From Ischnura elegans (Eukaryota; Arthropoda; Insecta; Odonata; Coenagrionidae), in NCBI RefSeq assembly GCF_921293095.1, contig NW_025791658.1, forward strand, positions 3,410,001 through 3,474,000: a DNA stretch of 64,000 nucleotides. Direction: 5' to 3'. Position 1 is the stretch's first letter; each line of letters starts with the position of its first letter. Below, in pieces: positions 31,871 through 43,416 of the stretch. The translations under genes were made by a program, and so were the position numbers. The notes below the pieces were generated by a model. The model worked only from the letters and a program-made list of their open reading frames with translations. It did no database searches and had not been told where the DNA came from.

Positions 31871-32499
31871 GTCTTATGCTCTTAAAATAAGTTGAGAGAC
31901 AATTTTTCAGTTTTGAATTAATATTTTTTTACTTAAGTCCATTGCATCTCTACACTTGATGTAGTAGAGGAATTCATTTCCCCCTCCCCTCAAACAATTG
32001 AGAAATTTAATAAATGCCAGCCAGAACTTTGTTAATCAATTTCCTTTTTATTCGTAAACTTTTGCTTGTATCTTAACACCCCCTTCCACGCATCTATTGA
32101 GGCAACTTGCAGGGCAGCATATATATGTAGATGATCTAGGACCAAATATGTCCTACCTCCTATAAAAACATATATGTAGCATCTATTACATATCCTGGTA
32201 AAAAGAGTTTTTTCACCTATCACTTGTAACATACAGTAGAGAATGTATTACCCAATATAGGGATATCTCGACGTTAAAATTTTAGTCAAAAAGTAAATAT
32301 ATTCATCCAAATTTCTATTTTTGTTTTCTAATTGTCTAATTTCTATTTCTATTCTTGATTTACTTCTACTAAGGGCACTCACATATGAATCCATTGTATC
32401 ATTATTCATGAACCAGGAAATTCCTTTTTCAGTTGTGTTTATTCTTTTGCTGAGTTACGCTGCACAGTCACGGTTAAAAGCAAAATTTTTATATCAAAT
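31871..32499. other. Spacer upstream of unknown gene copy 2
   Basis: Contains a short LINE 3'-UTR-like fragment (about 32068-32135: cacccccttccacgcatc, cagcatatatatgtagatg). No TATA-box or other promoter element could be assigned with confidence; a ctttttcag acceptor-like site at about 32430 could join an upstream untranslated exon. Confidence 0.35.
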
Positions 32500-33555
32500 A
32501 TGTCTGATTTTTATAATCCAGGAACGCAGAGTCAGCTTAGGGAGGACCATCTATCTCCTGAGTCACATCCCACGTCACTTGTAGAGGGGTCTTCCCCTAC
32601 CGCCATCCATACTGACCCCACGGAGGATGCTTCAGCCTTGACAGCTCTCAAAGGATCTGTCGACAGCCTTAAAGAGGAGATTACGTCATTGAAGACACAG
32701 GTGGACGAGTTGAAGACGGCAGTCAGGGGGCACAATACCCTTTTAGAGTGCTTAGAAAGAGCTGTAACATCGTCCTCAGAGAAGTTGACATCTCTGAACG
32801 AACATGTGGAGCCTTTACTTGCATCGGGGGCCGCTGCAAATCCACCTCCCCCAATAAACAATCAGCGAAGGGAGTGCATTGAGGCCATGATGGCTAAAAC
32901 TGATATCTTTGAGGGAGACAAGGGGAAGGTTTTATCCTTCCGACGCATTTATGAATACCTCTACGACCAGGGCAATTTTACTGCCAGCCTTCTTCTGTTT
33001 CTTGCTAGAAAACCACATTTCAAAGCTATTGTAGACTGTGTTGACAGTCATATCAGTAGGATAAGGCCAGAGTTCAAACACAAATCATGGAGTAATTATG
33101 ACACTTATAATGGGCGTGAGTTGAGTACTCAAGATTGGTCATCGTTTGCTGACTTTCCAACATCAAAAGTTTACTTGGGAGGAAAGACAGATAAGAATCG
33201 TAGGGTTAAAAATGTAGCTTCAATTTTTGCTAGAACGCTGACGCAGATGGCTTTGCGTATGGCATTCAAAAACAATGGGATGCCATATGAGAGCAATGAT
33301 ATCTTCAACCAAGAAAAGTTCATGGCAGCATTTCAAGAAGCAGAGGATAAGAGAATGAGTAGCGGTAAATTAGATATAAACATTGTAGTAGCAATGACTG
33401 AGAGGGAGAGGATGATTGAATTTGCTCCAATTGTTCCATCATATGTGGCATTCAAAGGTTCGACAGCAGGAATACCTCTTCTCCGTGAACAAGTGCCGCT
33501 ACTCCTGAAGCTGTATGAAGACCATCTGATCCCAAAGTTGCTGGCTCAGGCATAG
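32500..33555 (+). CDS. Unknown coiled-coil family protein, complete copy
   Basis: A single open frame of 351 codons from ATG (tcaaatATGTC) to TAG. Residues about 1-40 are low-complexity Ser/Pro/Thr-rich. Residues about 43-110 have a heptad-like pattern (LKGSVDSLKEEITSLKTQVD...), a probable coiled coil for oligomerisation. A short proline linker (NPPPPINN) follows. Residues about 122-351 look like a compact alpha-helical domain with conserved blocks (YLYDQGNFTASLLLFLARKP, QDWSSFADFP, NIVVAMTERERMIEF, KGSTAGIPLLREQVPLLLK). No signal peptide, transmembrane helix, zinc finger or nuclease motif. The stop is immediately followed by GTAAGG in both copies. Its codons are intact, so expression or recent origin is likely. 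I do not recognise the family. The layout (coiled coil plus helical domain) is compatible with a capsid- or nucleoprotein-like origin, but that is speculation. Confidence 0.7.
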   Translation: MSDFYNPGTQSQLREDHLSPESHPTSLVEGSSPTAIHTDPTEDASALTALKGSVDSLKEEITSLKTQVDELKTAVRGHNTLLECLERAVTSSSEKLTSLNEHVEPLLASGAAANPPPPINNQRRECIEAMMAKTDIFEGDKGKVLSFRRIYEYLYDQGNFTASLLLFLARKPHFKAIVDCVDSHISRIRPEFKHKSWSNYDTYNGRELSTQDWSSFADFPTSKVYLGGKTDKNRRVKNVASIFARTLTQMALRMAFKNNGMPYESNDIFNQEKFMAAFQEAEDKRMSSGKLDINIVVAMTERERMIEFAPIVPSYVAFKGSTAGIPLLREQVPLLLKLYEDHLIPKLLAQA

Positions 33556-34215
33556 GTAAGGATGCTTTTTAATGAACTGCTAGCCAATGAGGTTGATTTT
33601 GTTTTTTTTGCTGTGACACATTGGCTTTCATAGCTTGAGGTACATTAAACTCCAGCTTATCAAGGCTTAGGCTCGTATTCTTAGTGACCATACTGTAACC
33701 GTTGCCGTTTGGTGCGGTTCATGGGTGTTTAAATCGGCGTTTACGAGGTAGGGAAGGCTTATGTCATTTTGTATGAATGTGTGCTTATTATTATTATTAT
33801 GGTGCGGTAAGGGGGTTTTATTCTCTCATCGTCACCTTCTTTATTTCATCAATTGTTCATCATTTCAATTCTCATAATTTTCATTCATTTGCAAGTCGGA
33901 GGATGCGAGGAGTGCAAGGAGGGGGCCCCCGAAGGGGCTGGTTACCGCAACCTTGGCCCCCCTTTCCCCAACGCTCATGTCCCGTCCCTCCGACAGAAAA
34001 CTATCCACCCTATATCATTTCCTCCACACCAATTTCTTTTTTCTCGCAGATTCCTTTTAAAACCAGTTCGTCATTTTCTAAAGCGCAGATAACGTCATTG
34101 TAACACCATAGCCCTTTAAAGAAGAACAGAGTGTTTCTCGCCCGGTGGTATGCATGCTCTCTAATCAAGCATTTTTTAAGCTCTGCCGTAAAAGTTGCTA
34201 AATATTCAACTTTAC
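33556..34215. other. 3' flank of unknown gene, then unassigned spacer
   Basis: Homology to copy 1 extends to about 33698, then stops. A TTA microsatellite lies at 33785-33800. The GC-rich stretch 33895-34010 (gggggcccccgaagggg) has no recognisable coding content. Confidence 0.45.
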
Positions 34216-34218
34216 GTA

Positions 34219-35235
34219 CTTTTTTTTTTAGGAAAGGGTGAACTGCTTATGAATTGAGCTCTTCGCTAGTGTCACCAGGTAATTGGACAGCTTTACTCCG
34301 TTGTTGAGGAATCTGCCTTCAGGGAAACCACTGTATATATCGACTCGCTTAATGGTGTCCTTCTTCAGTAGAGTCTTTAGTACTTTAGTCAATGGTGTCC
34401 ACAGGTCTTGGGCTGCAGTACAGGACAGAATCAGGTGTTCGCTGTTTCCTTCTCCATCTCCGCAGACTATGCATTGGCGGTCGTTGGCCATGCCAGTCTT
34501 ATGAAGGAAGATGCAGTCCGCAAGACGGCCTAGGGCGAGTCTCCAGGCCACTTATCCCTCTCTTCCAAAACAGGGCTTCCCTTGAAGTTGCCTCCAATAA
34601 ACTTTCTCTCCTCCGTTAGCTCCCACCATCGGCCATTTACTCCCATAGCGGTTGTAGAGAAGCTCATAATAAATAGTCTGTTTGGCTATTGGTAGGATAA
34701 GTGTCCTCTTTTGCTTCCGACTTTCATAGCCCATGTCTTGTAGCAGGAAGGGTGGTGGCCATGGTTCCGGGAAGGGTGCTATTTCTCCAGCTAGCTTCGG
34801 CTTCAAGAACTTCCACGCCTCTACAACTTCAGTGTGGAATCGGGAAATCGGCTTTCTACCAGCGGTTGCTTGGCTGTGAGCCAGAAGTTTCCATGGGTCG
34901 GTGTGGGGTGGCGACAAAAGCCTTTGGTAATAACGAAGGTGAAAAGTCGGAATTTTATCCTCCACGTTGACAAGGCCCATCCCTCCCTCTGATATTGGTG
35001 CGCTCAAAACCTCTCCTGCCGCCCAATGTCTCTGTTTTCCCCAAACAAAGGAAATCCAAGAGCTTTGGAATCTCTTGACGGATGCACTGGGGATTGCTAC
35101 AGATTGCAAAATGTGCCACGCTCTAGGTGCCAGGAATTTATTAGCGACCTTTACTCTTCCCAATAGAGAGAGCGACTCTCCACTTCTCTGCCAGGCTCTA
35201 AGTCCCCTGTCGAGTTTCTCGGTAATGCAATCTAT
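34219..35235 (-). pseudogene. L1/Tx1-like LINE 3' end
   Basis: Minus-strand frame from 35235: KLDRGLRAWQ, SLLGRVKVANKFLAPRAWHI, SWISFVWG, SAPISEGGMGLVN, then a TAA stop at 34552-34554. The same frame then continues VAWRLALGRL and a terminal CCHC knuckle (CIVCGDGEGNSEHLILSC). This arrangement of RT C-terminus with zinc knuckle is typical of L1/Tx1/R1-like LINEs. The final stop codon is made by the first A residues of the poly-A tail (34219-34230). One internal stop and missing RT palm make it a pseudogene. Confidence 0.8.
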
Positions 35236-35239
35236 TCCG

Positions 35240-35990
35240 TGAAAACCTGGAAAAAACCGTGAATTTTATAATCTAGTCAGGGTGATAACCCTGACTAGAT
35301 TATAAAATTTATGTTTATGTTTTTATAAGTTATGGCCCGTGCGACCTAAGCGCCTCGTTATCCACCCATCAGGGTTCCCACTCAACCGTGGAAACCTTAA
35401 AACCGTGAATAAGACGTGAATTTAGTCTACCATGAAAAAAACTGGAAATAGCCGTGAAATTCGTCATAAAACCTTAAAAACCTCTCAAACTTGATTTCTA
35501 GATCTACGATTGATGGACCAAAAAAAAATAGGTCAGTCACTCGCAGACACTGCCCTTGCATTTATCTGCATACACATATTAGAAGCGCAAATATTGCTCC
35601 GTGTATCATGATGACACTCAGACCTTAAGGCTGTGATTGGACGACCTTCAACCAAAGTGATCATTAACCCTGGCGAGAAATCAGACACCTCTTCACTTCC
35701 CTGTCACACCCCATTTTCTCACTCACAACCATTAGCCGGCCCTAAATTTTGCTAACGATAGGCGACGTCGTAGGAGCACTTTCATTGCTGCGTTTTGCAT
35801 TCCCGGCATTCATCGCGCTTGCTATAATTTTAGTTAAAGTGCTGCCAGTGATTGTTATTTGACCAATATTTCTTTCTAAAATGGCTTATCAAACAGACCG
35901 TGAATTTGACCCAATTTAGACCGTGAAAACCGGGAAAAAACCGTGAATTTTATAATTTAGTCAGGGTGGTAACCCTGCCTGTGCCATCAC
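35240..35990. mobile_element. MITE-like repeat with ccgtgaa motifs
   Basis: Outer sequence cagggttcccac (35369) and ggtaaccctg (35980) form imperfect inverted ends; ccgtgaaaaccgggaaaaaa-like motifs are repeated near both ends. A copy of the right end also precedes it at 35235-35280, where a hairpin with 21-bp perfect arms (35263-35283 / 35288-35308, loop gata) is present. No clear target duplication. Confidence 0.5.
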
Positions 35991-36077
35991 CAGCAGCTCC
36001 TCTCCTTCCCGAGACTTTTTGGTAATATTCTAAATTTTGGCTACTCTACATGCACAAATTCGTCAATACTTTATGTA

Positions 36078-36685
36078 CAGTAGGTTCCGTTTAATGGGTC
36101 CACCGGTTACTTGGGGCAGCTGCTTTATTGGGGCAGATCTTGCAGAACAGAACCCAATAGAGGAATATCCCAGAGTATTCTCCGCTTAATTGGGACAGCA
36201 TGCCGCTTTATTGGGCCATGAGTCGGCCTATACATAGACTCTATACTCGCGAGGAAATTAAATTTTTTTGTTTTCAGAATACTATTTTTTTTCCTCCTTT
36301 GATTTACTCTTATTTTTCACAAATGTTCCTATTTTTGCCCTATTTTGAAAGCTCTTGTTGTTATAGTATCTGTAAGAGGATAGGACTTTTCTTTAATAGG
36401 ACTTAGGGAAAGACATTCATTCAGCGTCGCCCAAGGCTGTGAAAAATTTCAACAAAAATGTTATAATTCTTAAAAATGATAATAAATTAACTAAACTCGC
36501 TGATTTATTAATCAAATTAATAGTTTAATAAACTTATGTTGCATTAGAAACATTCTTTAGTCTTCTTTCTACCATTTCAAAGATTTTTATGCCCATATAC
36601 AAGAGAGTTCACCTAATTGGGGTAGCCGCTTCATTGGGGCAAAGTGCACAAGTCCCAATATGTCCCAATTAACCGGAATCTACTG
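36078..36685. mobile_element. pogo/Tigger-like MITE, 608 bp
   Basis: Ends CAGTAGGTTCCGTTTAATGG and, inverted, CAGTAGATTCCGGTTAATTG, flanked by TA at 36076-36077 and 36686-36687. Subterminal repeats of the type ttattggggca occur near both ends. No transposase ORF. Confidence 0.85.
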
Positions 36686-36818
36686 TATATTCATTGAATT
36701 GATTGGGTAACTGGGATTTTAAATGGAAATAACCTTTGGGATAAAAACTTTAACGACTTGTGTGTGATTATTCGCTTCCCGACACCAAGGGCAAGAACCC
36801 ACACGCAATACGAAGCGT

Positions 36819-39760
36819 TGTGACCCGCGACTTTCGAGGTGGCGGGCCGCACCCATTACACTAGCCATGCGACCCAGAGCCCACCAGAGGGAGGTGGCTG
36901 CACCTTGGGTTCCTCAGCCTACTATATGCCCTACCAACCAACCAACGTAATGCAGACTAGTGTAGTTGATCTGAATAGTCAACGTCTGAAAATATTGTGA
37001 AAAATTTAGATTTCGATTGAAATTTTTGCAGAATTTGCCGTAAAATCAAAGTCTATCTGATGAAGCTATCCCTGGCATTATTGCCGCATACATGTGTAGC
37101 TGCTATTGTATTATTGGATAAGTATTGCATGTGTTCTGATTCCCATTTTATCTGCTTATTTACAGGTCGCAGCTCCCTATGGAGGGACTTCTGGAAGAAT
37201 ATTTCTCTCCCAGATACCTGCCTATTTTTTCTGTGGTAGAGTTCACTTTGATATTTGCGAAAATGCTGTACGTGTGAAGGCGCAATTTTCATTGCGCCTT
37301 CACACGTAAGTCAGACTGCGCAATTTCGTTTACCGTGTAAAACGGCCTATACAATGGACTCCTGAACCTTTTTATAGCCAGCCCATTTCTTGTGGGGTGT
37401 GCGAAGACTGCCAAGGCTATTTTCCGGAATTTGCAACATTTCGGATTTTAAAATTTTTCACCTATTTAATTTATTTAATACATATAGATTTTTTCCCAAT
37501 ACTTTAGATATATTTAAGTCTTGTAACCTTTGATAGATTATCGGGTTTTACTTAAATTACAGCCGTTGAAAAGGCCACAAACACGAAAAAAAAGTGAAAT
37601 GAGTCAAATTTGGAAAAAATCAAGATGCTCTCTCATGGATGTTCACATTCATTTGAAATCCTAATTTTAGAAAAATCATTGTATGTTCAAATTGTCTTCA
37701 GCCTATTAACACCGTAAGTGCGGAGCACGTCAATTGAGCCTGGCTGGGAGCCCTTTCTCTGCCTCCGTACGTCACTAATATCCACCACTGAGTCTTCCAA
37801 TTGTGTGTATGGACTTCAGCAAGCTTCCCTCTTTTAAACCGTGTATGCCACTCGTGAAAAGCAGTGTTTGAACGGAAGTTATGGCACAAAAACCTCCATG
37901 TATTTTTCTTTCTTATGTTAACGGCCAATTTTGATGACTTCAATGAAAATCAGGCCTGCATTGATTGTGTTAAGCTCATATTTTGAGATATATGATCAAT
38001 CATACGATGGGCTCCTTAAAAATAATTTTTATTCAAGCATTTCATGCTTTCCCAGTGGAAGTGTCTGGGGTAACTTTCCAACTCAGTTGATCCACTCACA
38101 TAGGATGTAGTGGATCAACTGACGCTTAGGACGTGATGGATCAACTGAATTTGAAAGTAACCTGACCTTCATATTTTTTTTCATTATTTTTGAATATGAT
38201 TAAGTTGAGTGATCCATATTATTATGGCAAATAGCTCAAGTGAAATAAAGACTAATCTGGCCCTAAAATTGTGTACTGCTCGTAGTGGCAAGCTTTAATC
38301 CTTTCGCTGCTGTGAACATACCTACCAGGTACGTTCGCACAGTAGGCTGCTTTGAACGTGCATATAAATACTCACTGCCATGTGGTCAGCGCTTTCTCGC
38401 ATGTGACGGGTAGGTTTCCCGAGAGTGGGCCGCAGCGAAAGGATGAATAGAGACTGAAGAAATATTTTAGTACTATACTTACAATTTTCAAACTACTGCT
38501 TTAGGCAAAGATTCACACATATGTGGGCTGTTACATATATATAATACATTTATATAATGTATTATTACAATATATATCTATATTTTTCAAATAAACAACC
38601 TGAATGTATTTTGTATTTCAAATACAGATTTTGACATTTTTTTAAGACTTCTTATGCTTCCATGCAAATGTATTATTTGTATTTTAAAAGGTGTTCAAAA
38701 TGCTATTTTGTACATAGTTTGATTTTCAAGTACCAAAGTCAAAGGTATTTTGTATTTTGCATTTCAAATATATTTGGAGCGTTATCTTGTGTTTCAAATA
38801 TATATGGAGCGGTATTTTTTATTTCAAATACTCCTTGCCCTCTCTTTCTCCTTAGAAATATGTATTTACGATGTTTTATTGAAACTCCTCTCTCCTTCAT
38901 ATCCTGGTGCATCAGCAGCGAACGACCTTGTAAACCAAATCAATTCGAAGCAAAAAAAAACCAACAGTAATAACATACGTAGATTATGCTAAACATAAAC
39001 ATGTGACTGTCATGATAGCATTTTAAGCGCAGCAACTACATACTTCTGTCAAAAATATAGGCATTTATTTAAATTTATATTTTAACATTTCCCAGCCCTG
39101 TCTACACTGTTATTAACTTCTCACTTTTACATGGTGATAAACTTCTCACTTTTATTTACATGATATGGTCTGAGAAATTCATTGGAGCCAACTCTCAAAT
39201 ATCCATGCAAACGATATATTGCAAGACGTGGCCCACATAATTTAGAAGCATGTATGATGAAGAATATTTTGACTGCGGCCAGAATATTGACATTTCTCTC
39301 CTTAATGTGGACGGCATTAATCATGTTAGTTTCAATCGTAATCTTAGCCATCACTTTCACCTTATGATAAGCATACAACAAAGGTCATGGTCAGCGTAAA
39401 ATATTAGAATGCATAAAAAAGAAAGGAGGAAGTAAAATTCTGTTAAAGAAACATCAGAAAACTCGTAAGTATTCAGCTGCTGTAGTATCTCTTGTGAATT
39501 ACCAGTCGTTTTAATTTATCTCTGAAGACATTTTCCTGGTTAAATTTTTAATTAACATTGGAATCTCGCTACCAGAAAGCAGTTAAAAGTTTGCCAGAGT
39601 AAAATGGTATTTCAGAGTGTCTAAATATATACATATACCTTCTTGCAGAGTTCATCCAACTATAACCATGTTTGATATTTGTTTTCTTTGGTAATGAAAT
39701 ATTTTTTAATGGAATAACTCTTGAGGGAAAGCATCGATCTTGTAGTGACATATTACATTC
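36819..39760 (+). repeat. 3-kb repeat, copy B
   Basis: Continuous counterpart of copy A (7673-11990). Contains the TTAA MITE at 38299-38443 and a local replacement at about 37269-37352 whose cgtgtgaaggcgcaa hairpin and aaaacggcct end resemble the Harbinger-like MITE at 57584-57817. The conserved block at 39170-39370 has open frames on both strands (plus: KYPCKRYIARRGPHNLE; minus: YRLHGYLRVGSNEF), neither recognised. The last part passes into the G/C-tract repeat family. Confidence 0.75.
38299..38443. mobile_element. piggyBac-like MITE (TTAA), copy 2
   Basis: Orthologous in position to 10579-10723. Left TTAA at 38295-38298 is intact; the right target is mutated to TGAA. Confidence 0.85.
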
Positions 39761-39903
39761 CTTCATAGGCAGATTTTGGGGGGGAGGGTACACTTCCCCC
39801 CCCTCTCAGACGCTTAAAAAATAGACAATGTTTTTAATACAGTTATCATTACTTTCATTTTATTTTGTATATTACGGAGCCACAATCATTTAATTTAATA
39901 TTA
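39690..39903 (+). repeat. G/C-tract interspersed repeat family, copy 3
   Basis: Starts ttggtaatgaaatatttttt and carries a gggggggagggtac...ccccccc core, as in 20160-20530. Cut by the MITE at 39903. Confidence 0.5.
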
Positions 39904-40416
39904 ACATCCCACATAGCAGAAATACGTCTCTGAGATGTCTCGAATATTACATGTTAAGTCTCAGAGACATTCTGAGAGCTTCAGAGACATCTCTCAGACT
40001 TCTCTTAGATGTCACTATATGTCCAAAAAAATGGTCACTGAGATGTCTCATGAGAAGTCTCGCACAAGTCTCTGAGATGTCTCATGAGACTTTGTATTGT
40101 GGTATGCTTTAAATTTAGGCAAAAAAATAATTAAATGCAAATTATACAGTTATGGCCTACTTATCCCGATCATTTTTAGTGACAAATTTTGCAATGGATT
40201 ACCTTTTGAAAATAAGAAACTCATATTAAATGTCGTGATTTTAATGATCAAAACTGCAGATTTGCACCGAAAATATATATATGGAAGGCATTGATGGCGT
40301 TTAAATGTTTTTTTTTTTAAATTCCTGAACGTCTCACAATTACATCTCTGAGACATACGTGATATTTGAGACCATAGTGACACGTCTCGGAGAGGTTCGT
40401 TGCTATGTGGGATGTT
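39903..40416. mobile_element. MITE with GTCTCTGAGA repeats
   Basis: Perfect 16-bp inverted ends AACATCCCACATAGCA / TGCTATGTGGGATGTT. Next to each end are clustered short palindromic words (tctgagatgtctc, gagacatctc, tctcatgaga), at least eight in the left 180 bp. The centre is plain AT-rich sequence. It is inserted at the junction of two other repeats. No target duplication recognised. Confidence 0.75.
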
Positions 40417-40765
40417 GCGTACCGGGGTATTAACATGCAGTGGAATGACATAACTGGGTAAAGGTGTTGAGAATGAAAATATGTGCCGATTGGGGCGAAT
40501 TACTTTTGGTTTAAACATGGCTAAAAAGCTAATGTTTAAATATAACTTAACCCCAATCAAACATTTCTATACATATGTTCATAATAAGTTACGAGCGACG
40601 ACACAAAAACGTACGACCAAACACCTTTAGTATGCATTAAAATTTTTTAAGTTGAAACGTATGAACGACAAGAATCTTCATCATCCATCTGGAATGCTCG
40701 GGGAATAATGACAAGAATTTTCGTCATTCGTACACAGCATATGTTAATAACTTGGCGATTCGATA
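40417..40765 (+). repeat. Interspersed repeat R1, copy 2
   Basis: Counterpart of 6640-6960, starting gcgtaccggggtattaac. Confidence 0.55.
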
Positions 40766-40781
40766 AAACTATACCGTTGCC

Positions 40782-41500
40782 GCCGCCGGCTGCTACATTT
40801 TGAAAGCTAGTTATCAAAGAAAATTCGATCAATTTTTAGTAACTGCAACGCCGATAAATGAAAAAAATTCTTACCTTGAGATGGCACCAAATACGACACT
40901 ATTCCTCGGTTATGTAACGGCAATCCAGCCAATCATTGCCCTCACCCCCTCCCGTAAGACGACGCCGGATTGATTGTAGAAACGTCGGCTCTCGTATACG
41001 AACGCTGCACTGCAAAACTGGAGAAGCTACTTAAACATTTCCTCAGCAATCAGATGGGGGCTAAAAATCCCGGTACACTTCGAATGAAACTCTTTAAATT
41101 CACTGTTTAGACCTAGAAATCGATATTTTTTCGTGAAATTCTAGCAATGAGTTACACTTTTATTAAAATGCCTTTGAGATGGCACACATGCGTTGACGCA
41201 GCAGTTAATCCACCAATGGAAATATTTTCAGAATTAAAATATTAAAGTCATATTTGGACTGCATATTTTAACGACCTTGATCAGGTATTTAGTACCTGCG
41301 TATCATTGAAAGAATATCTAATGGTTTTCAACGGTGAGGAATACTGACAATGATGAAAGGACTGATGCTCTTTAAAACCAAGTTCAAAAAGTGGTTCCCA
41401 AACACGAAAATTTTAATTTCATATTTCAATTGTTTTATCTCTAGCGCGCTAGCGCAGTGAGCCTTGTAAACACGGATATTCTCGCGAATGTGGGCTCGTC
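40782..41500 (-). other. Duplicated segment, copy 2, upstream of ZAD gene
   Basis: Counterpart of 20632-21425. Minus strand again shows ...GCCATCTCAAG|GTAAGAATT (donor near 40882). It lies about 500 bp upstream of the ZAD start codon and points away from it, so a divergent promoter is conceivable; a transposon is equally possible. Confidence 0.4.
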
Positions 41501-41994
41501 TTTGAGGAAGTAAACATTGATTAACAACGATTACGTTGTTATGCGAAAATTAATAAAAGTTAATTATAACACTCCTATACTTTAAGTTACACTGGAGGTC
41601 AATTAATTCCCGCCATTGCCACCTGACTTAACGAGCTAGAGTGCGAGTTGCGGAACAAAAATAAAAGAGAATGTCTGTAAACAAAGTGTCACAGACTGAC
41701 AACTGTATTTTGTATGAATATGTAGGTTACACGCCAATCGTAGTGATTCTCTTACCTCCCCGCTTGAATTTTGTTGAAATGAATGTCTTTTCCTTATTTT
41801 AACTTTATGTGAGCCTCAGTCTAACAATGGAAAAGAGTTTGTTAATGCCACTATTTCATGGGAAACTATTTCCATGAATGCATGTATCTTGCGACTGAAC
41901 TTTCTTCCTGCCATTAATAATTGAACTTCAAGTGAAGCGTTGAACCAAGTGGATCCTACGTTTTGAGTCCCATTTTGTTGCCAGTGACTGAATC
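41501..41994 (+). promoter_or_regulatory. Presumed promoter / 5' UTR region of ZAD gene
   Basis: Non-repetitive 490-bp stretch between the duplicated segment and the ATG at 41995. No TATA box at a sensible position was identified; several ttaatt/attaat words are present. Assigned by position only. Confidence 0.3.
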
Positions 41995-42156
41995 ATGGAA
42001 AGAATTACATTAGAATTCAGCGAAGTTAAAATAGATAAATTTTCTACCTGTAGACTTTGTATGAAGAGAGGCGAATATTATTTAAGCATTTTTGTTTCTA
42101 CTGAAGCAAGCAGTGTATCTATTGGAAAGACCATTGAGGATTTACTTAATTTAGAG
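41995..42156 (+). CDS. ZAD-domain protein, first coding exon (N-terminal half of ZAD)
   Basis: ATG (gaatcATGG) opens 54 codons ending in a strong donor GAG|GTAAGA (phase 0). The product reads ...KIDKFSTCRLCMKRGEYYLS...SIGKTIEDLLNLE. The CRLC pair of cysteines (residues 19 and 22) followed by about 30 residues and an I..LLNLE helix is the first half of a ZAD (zinc-associated domain, zf-AD). ZADs bind zinc through two CxxC pairs and dimerise; they sit at the N terminus of many insect C2H2 transcription factors. The second CxxC pair is on the exon at 55030. Location at the extreme N terminus and the phase-0 junction within the ZAD are both expected. Confidence 0.8.
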
Positions 42157-43249
42157 GTAAGATCTAATCAGCTGTTGTTTCCTTAACGCTGAACTATATG
42201 TCTGTTAACTCTCCACTGTGTGAAAAATAGTTCGCAGCTTGGCCATTAGAAAAAAACCACATTTATGAAATATGCATGAAACTTGTACACAATCCAATAG
42301 CACATATTTCAGCACATATTTTTTCTTGTTACCGACTAACCAACATTTCAAAACCTATTCCCAATCAACAGATAATACCGTCGCAGTCTTAATATCACTA
42401 CTACATACTCAATTTACCCTGAATAAATAACCGAATAAGTGAACTGAAGGGTTGAGAGAACACGGTATCAAATCCTAACAATGAATGTAAATTATTGTGT
42501 ACCGATAGTTAGGTATACTATGGTGTCTGTAATATTTTTTCTATTTTTCTTTGATAAATGCATGCTAAATTTATTTCCTTTTAATTCTATCCACGGGTAA
42601 TATAGGGCATTTACATTTTTTTTGTTATGTAACATAATTCTTGTGTTAAGTACAAATTTTACAGGGAAAAGTATGATATATATCATACTTTTACTGTATA
42701 TTAATCATAAATTAAGTAAGTAATTGCAAGTTCACAAAATTATTTATTAAATATATAATGGAATCTAGGGCATACCTAGGATGAAAACTAGATAAAGTAT
42801 GTTTAAGGTAAATGGTTCAAAAGGGGGGGCTAGCCATGGTTGTTCAAGTTGCAGTTAAGATTTAACCATGGAAAAGGTATGAAATCAACATGAAAAGGAA
42901 ACAGTAACAGCTCTTTATTAGTTATTAAAGATATTTGCTTGAAAAAATATTATCTTCCTTAAAAACATTTGCGATTTTCGTTTCTTGAGGGTGGGGGGGG
43001 GGGGCTGCCCCCTCCTGCCCCTCGCTGGGTACGCCCATGAATGGAACTGGGAACATAACCGAACCGTAACAAAAAATAACCGACATGTCCATGATAATTG
43101 TACTTCTCCCCATCAATGATTTAACCAGATGGTTGGTTAGGATATAGATGAGAGTAGAGCTCTCCACGAATAAAGCTACAGCTAGGTGAATTACAGGGCA
43201 GGGCAGTTCTTTTCCCTGGGCCATCTAGCGCTCTGCAGATTTTGTTTGC
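42157..43249 (+). other. Start of the ZAD-gene intron, no recognised gene
   Basis: AT-rich sequence containing an inverted ttagaggtaag-free spacer. A G/C tract at 42980-43040 (gggtgggggggggggg then tacgcccatgaatgg) resembles the ends of G/C-rich MITE remnants elsewhere. No ORF of note. Confidence 0.35.
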
Positions 43250-43330
43250 TTCACGCAGGATTTGAACCTGGGACCTCTCAATTAGCAGCCAAGCACTCCA
43301 CCCTCCAGGCCACAGCACTTCCGAATGTGC
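43250..43330 (-). mobile_element. tRNA-derived SINE head / tRNA-like sequence
   Basis: Minus strand has a B-box GGTTCAAATCC (43258-43268) and an A-box-like TGGCCTGGAGGGTGG at a suitable distance upstream, within a tRNA-sized block. The fold is too imperfect for a functional tRNA. Sequence downstream on the minus strand (to about 43120) could be the SINE body; no tail or target duplication was defined. Confidence 0.5.
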
Positions 43331-43416
43331 GGAGTATTCCATATCTAATCAATTTACCATGTAAATTCTCTGATTAAAAATATCTTTATGAAGAAAACAC
43401 TCAATAATATTATAAT

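Noticed and set aside
43250-43330. Functional tRNA gene
   Set aside because: B-box and a weak A-box are present, but acceptor and anticodon stems do not pair well, so a SINE head is more likely.
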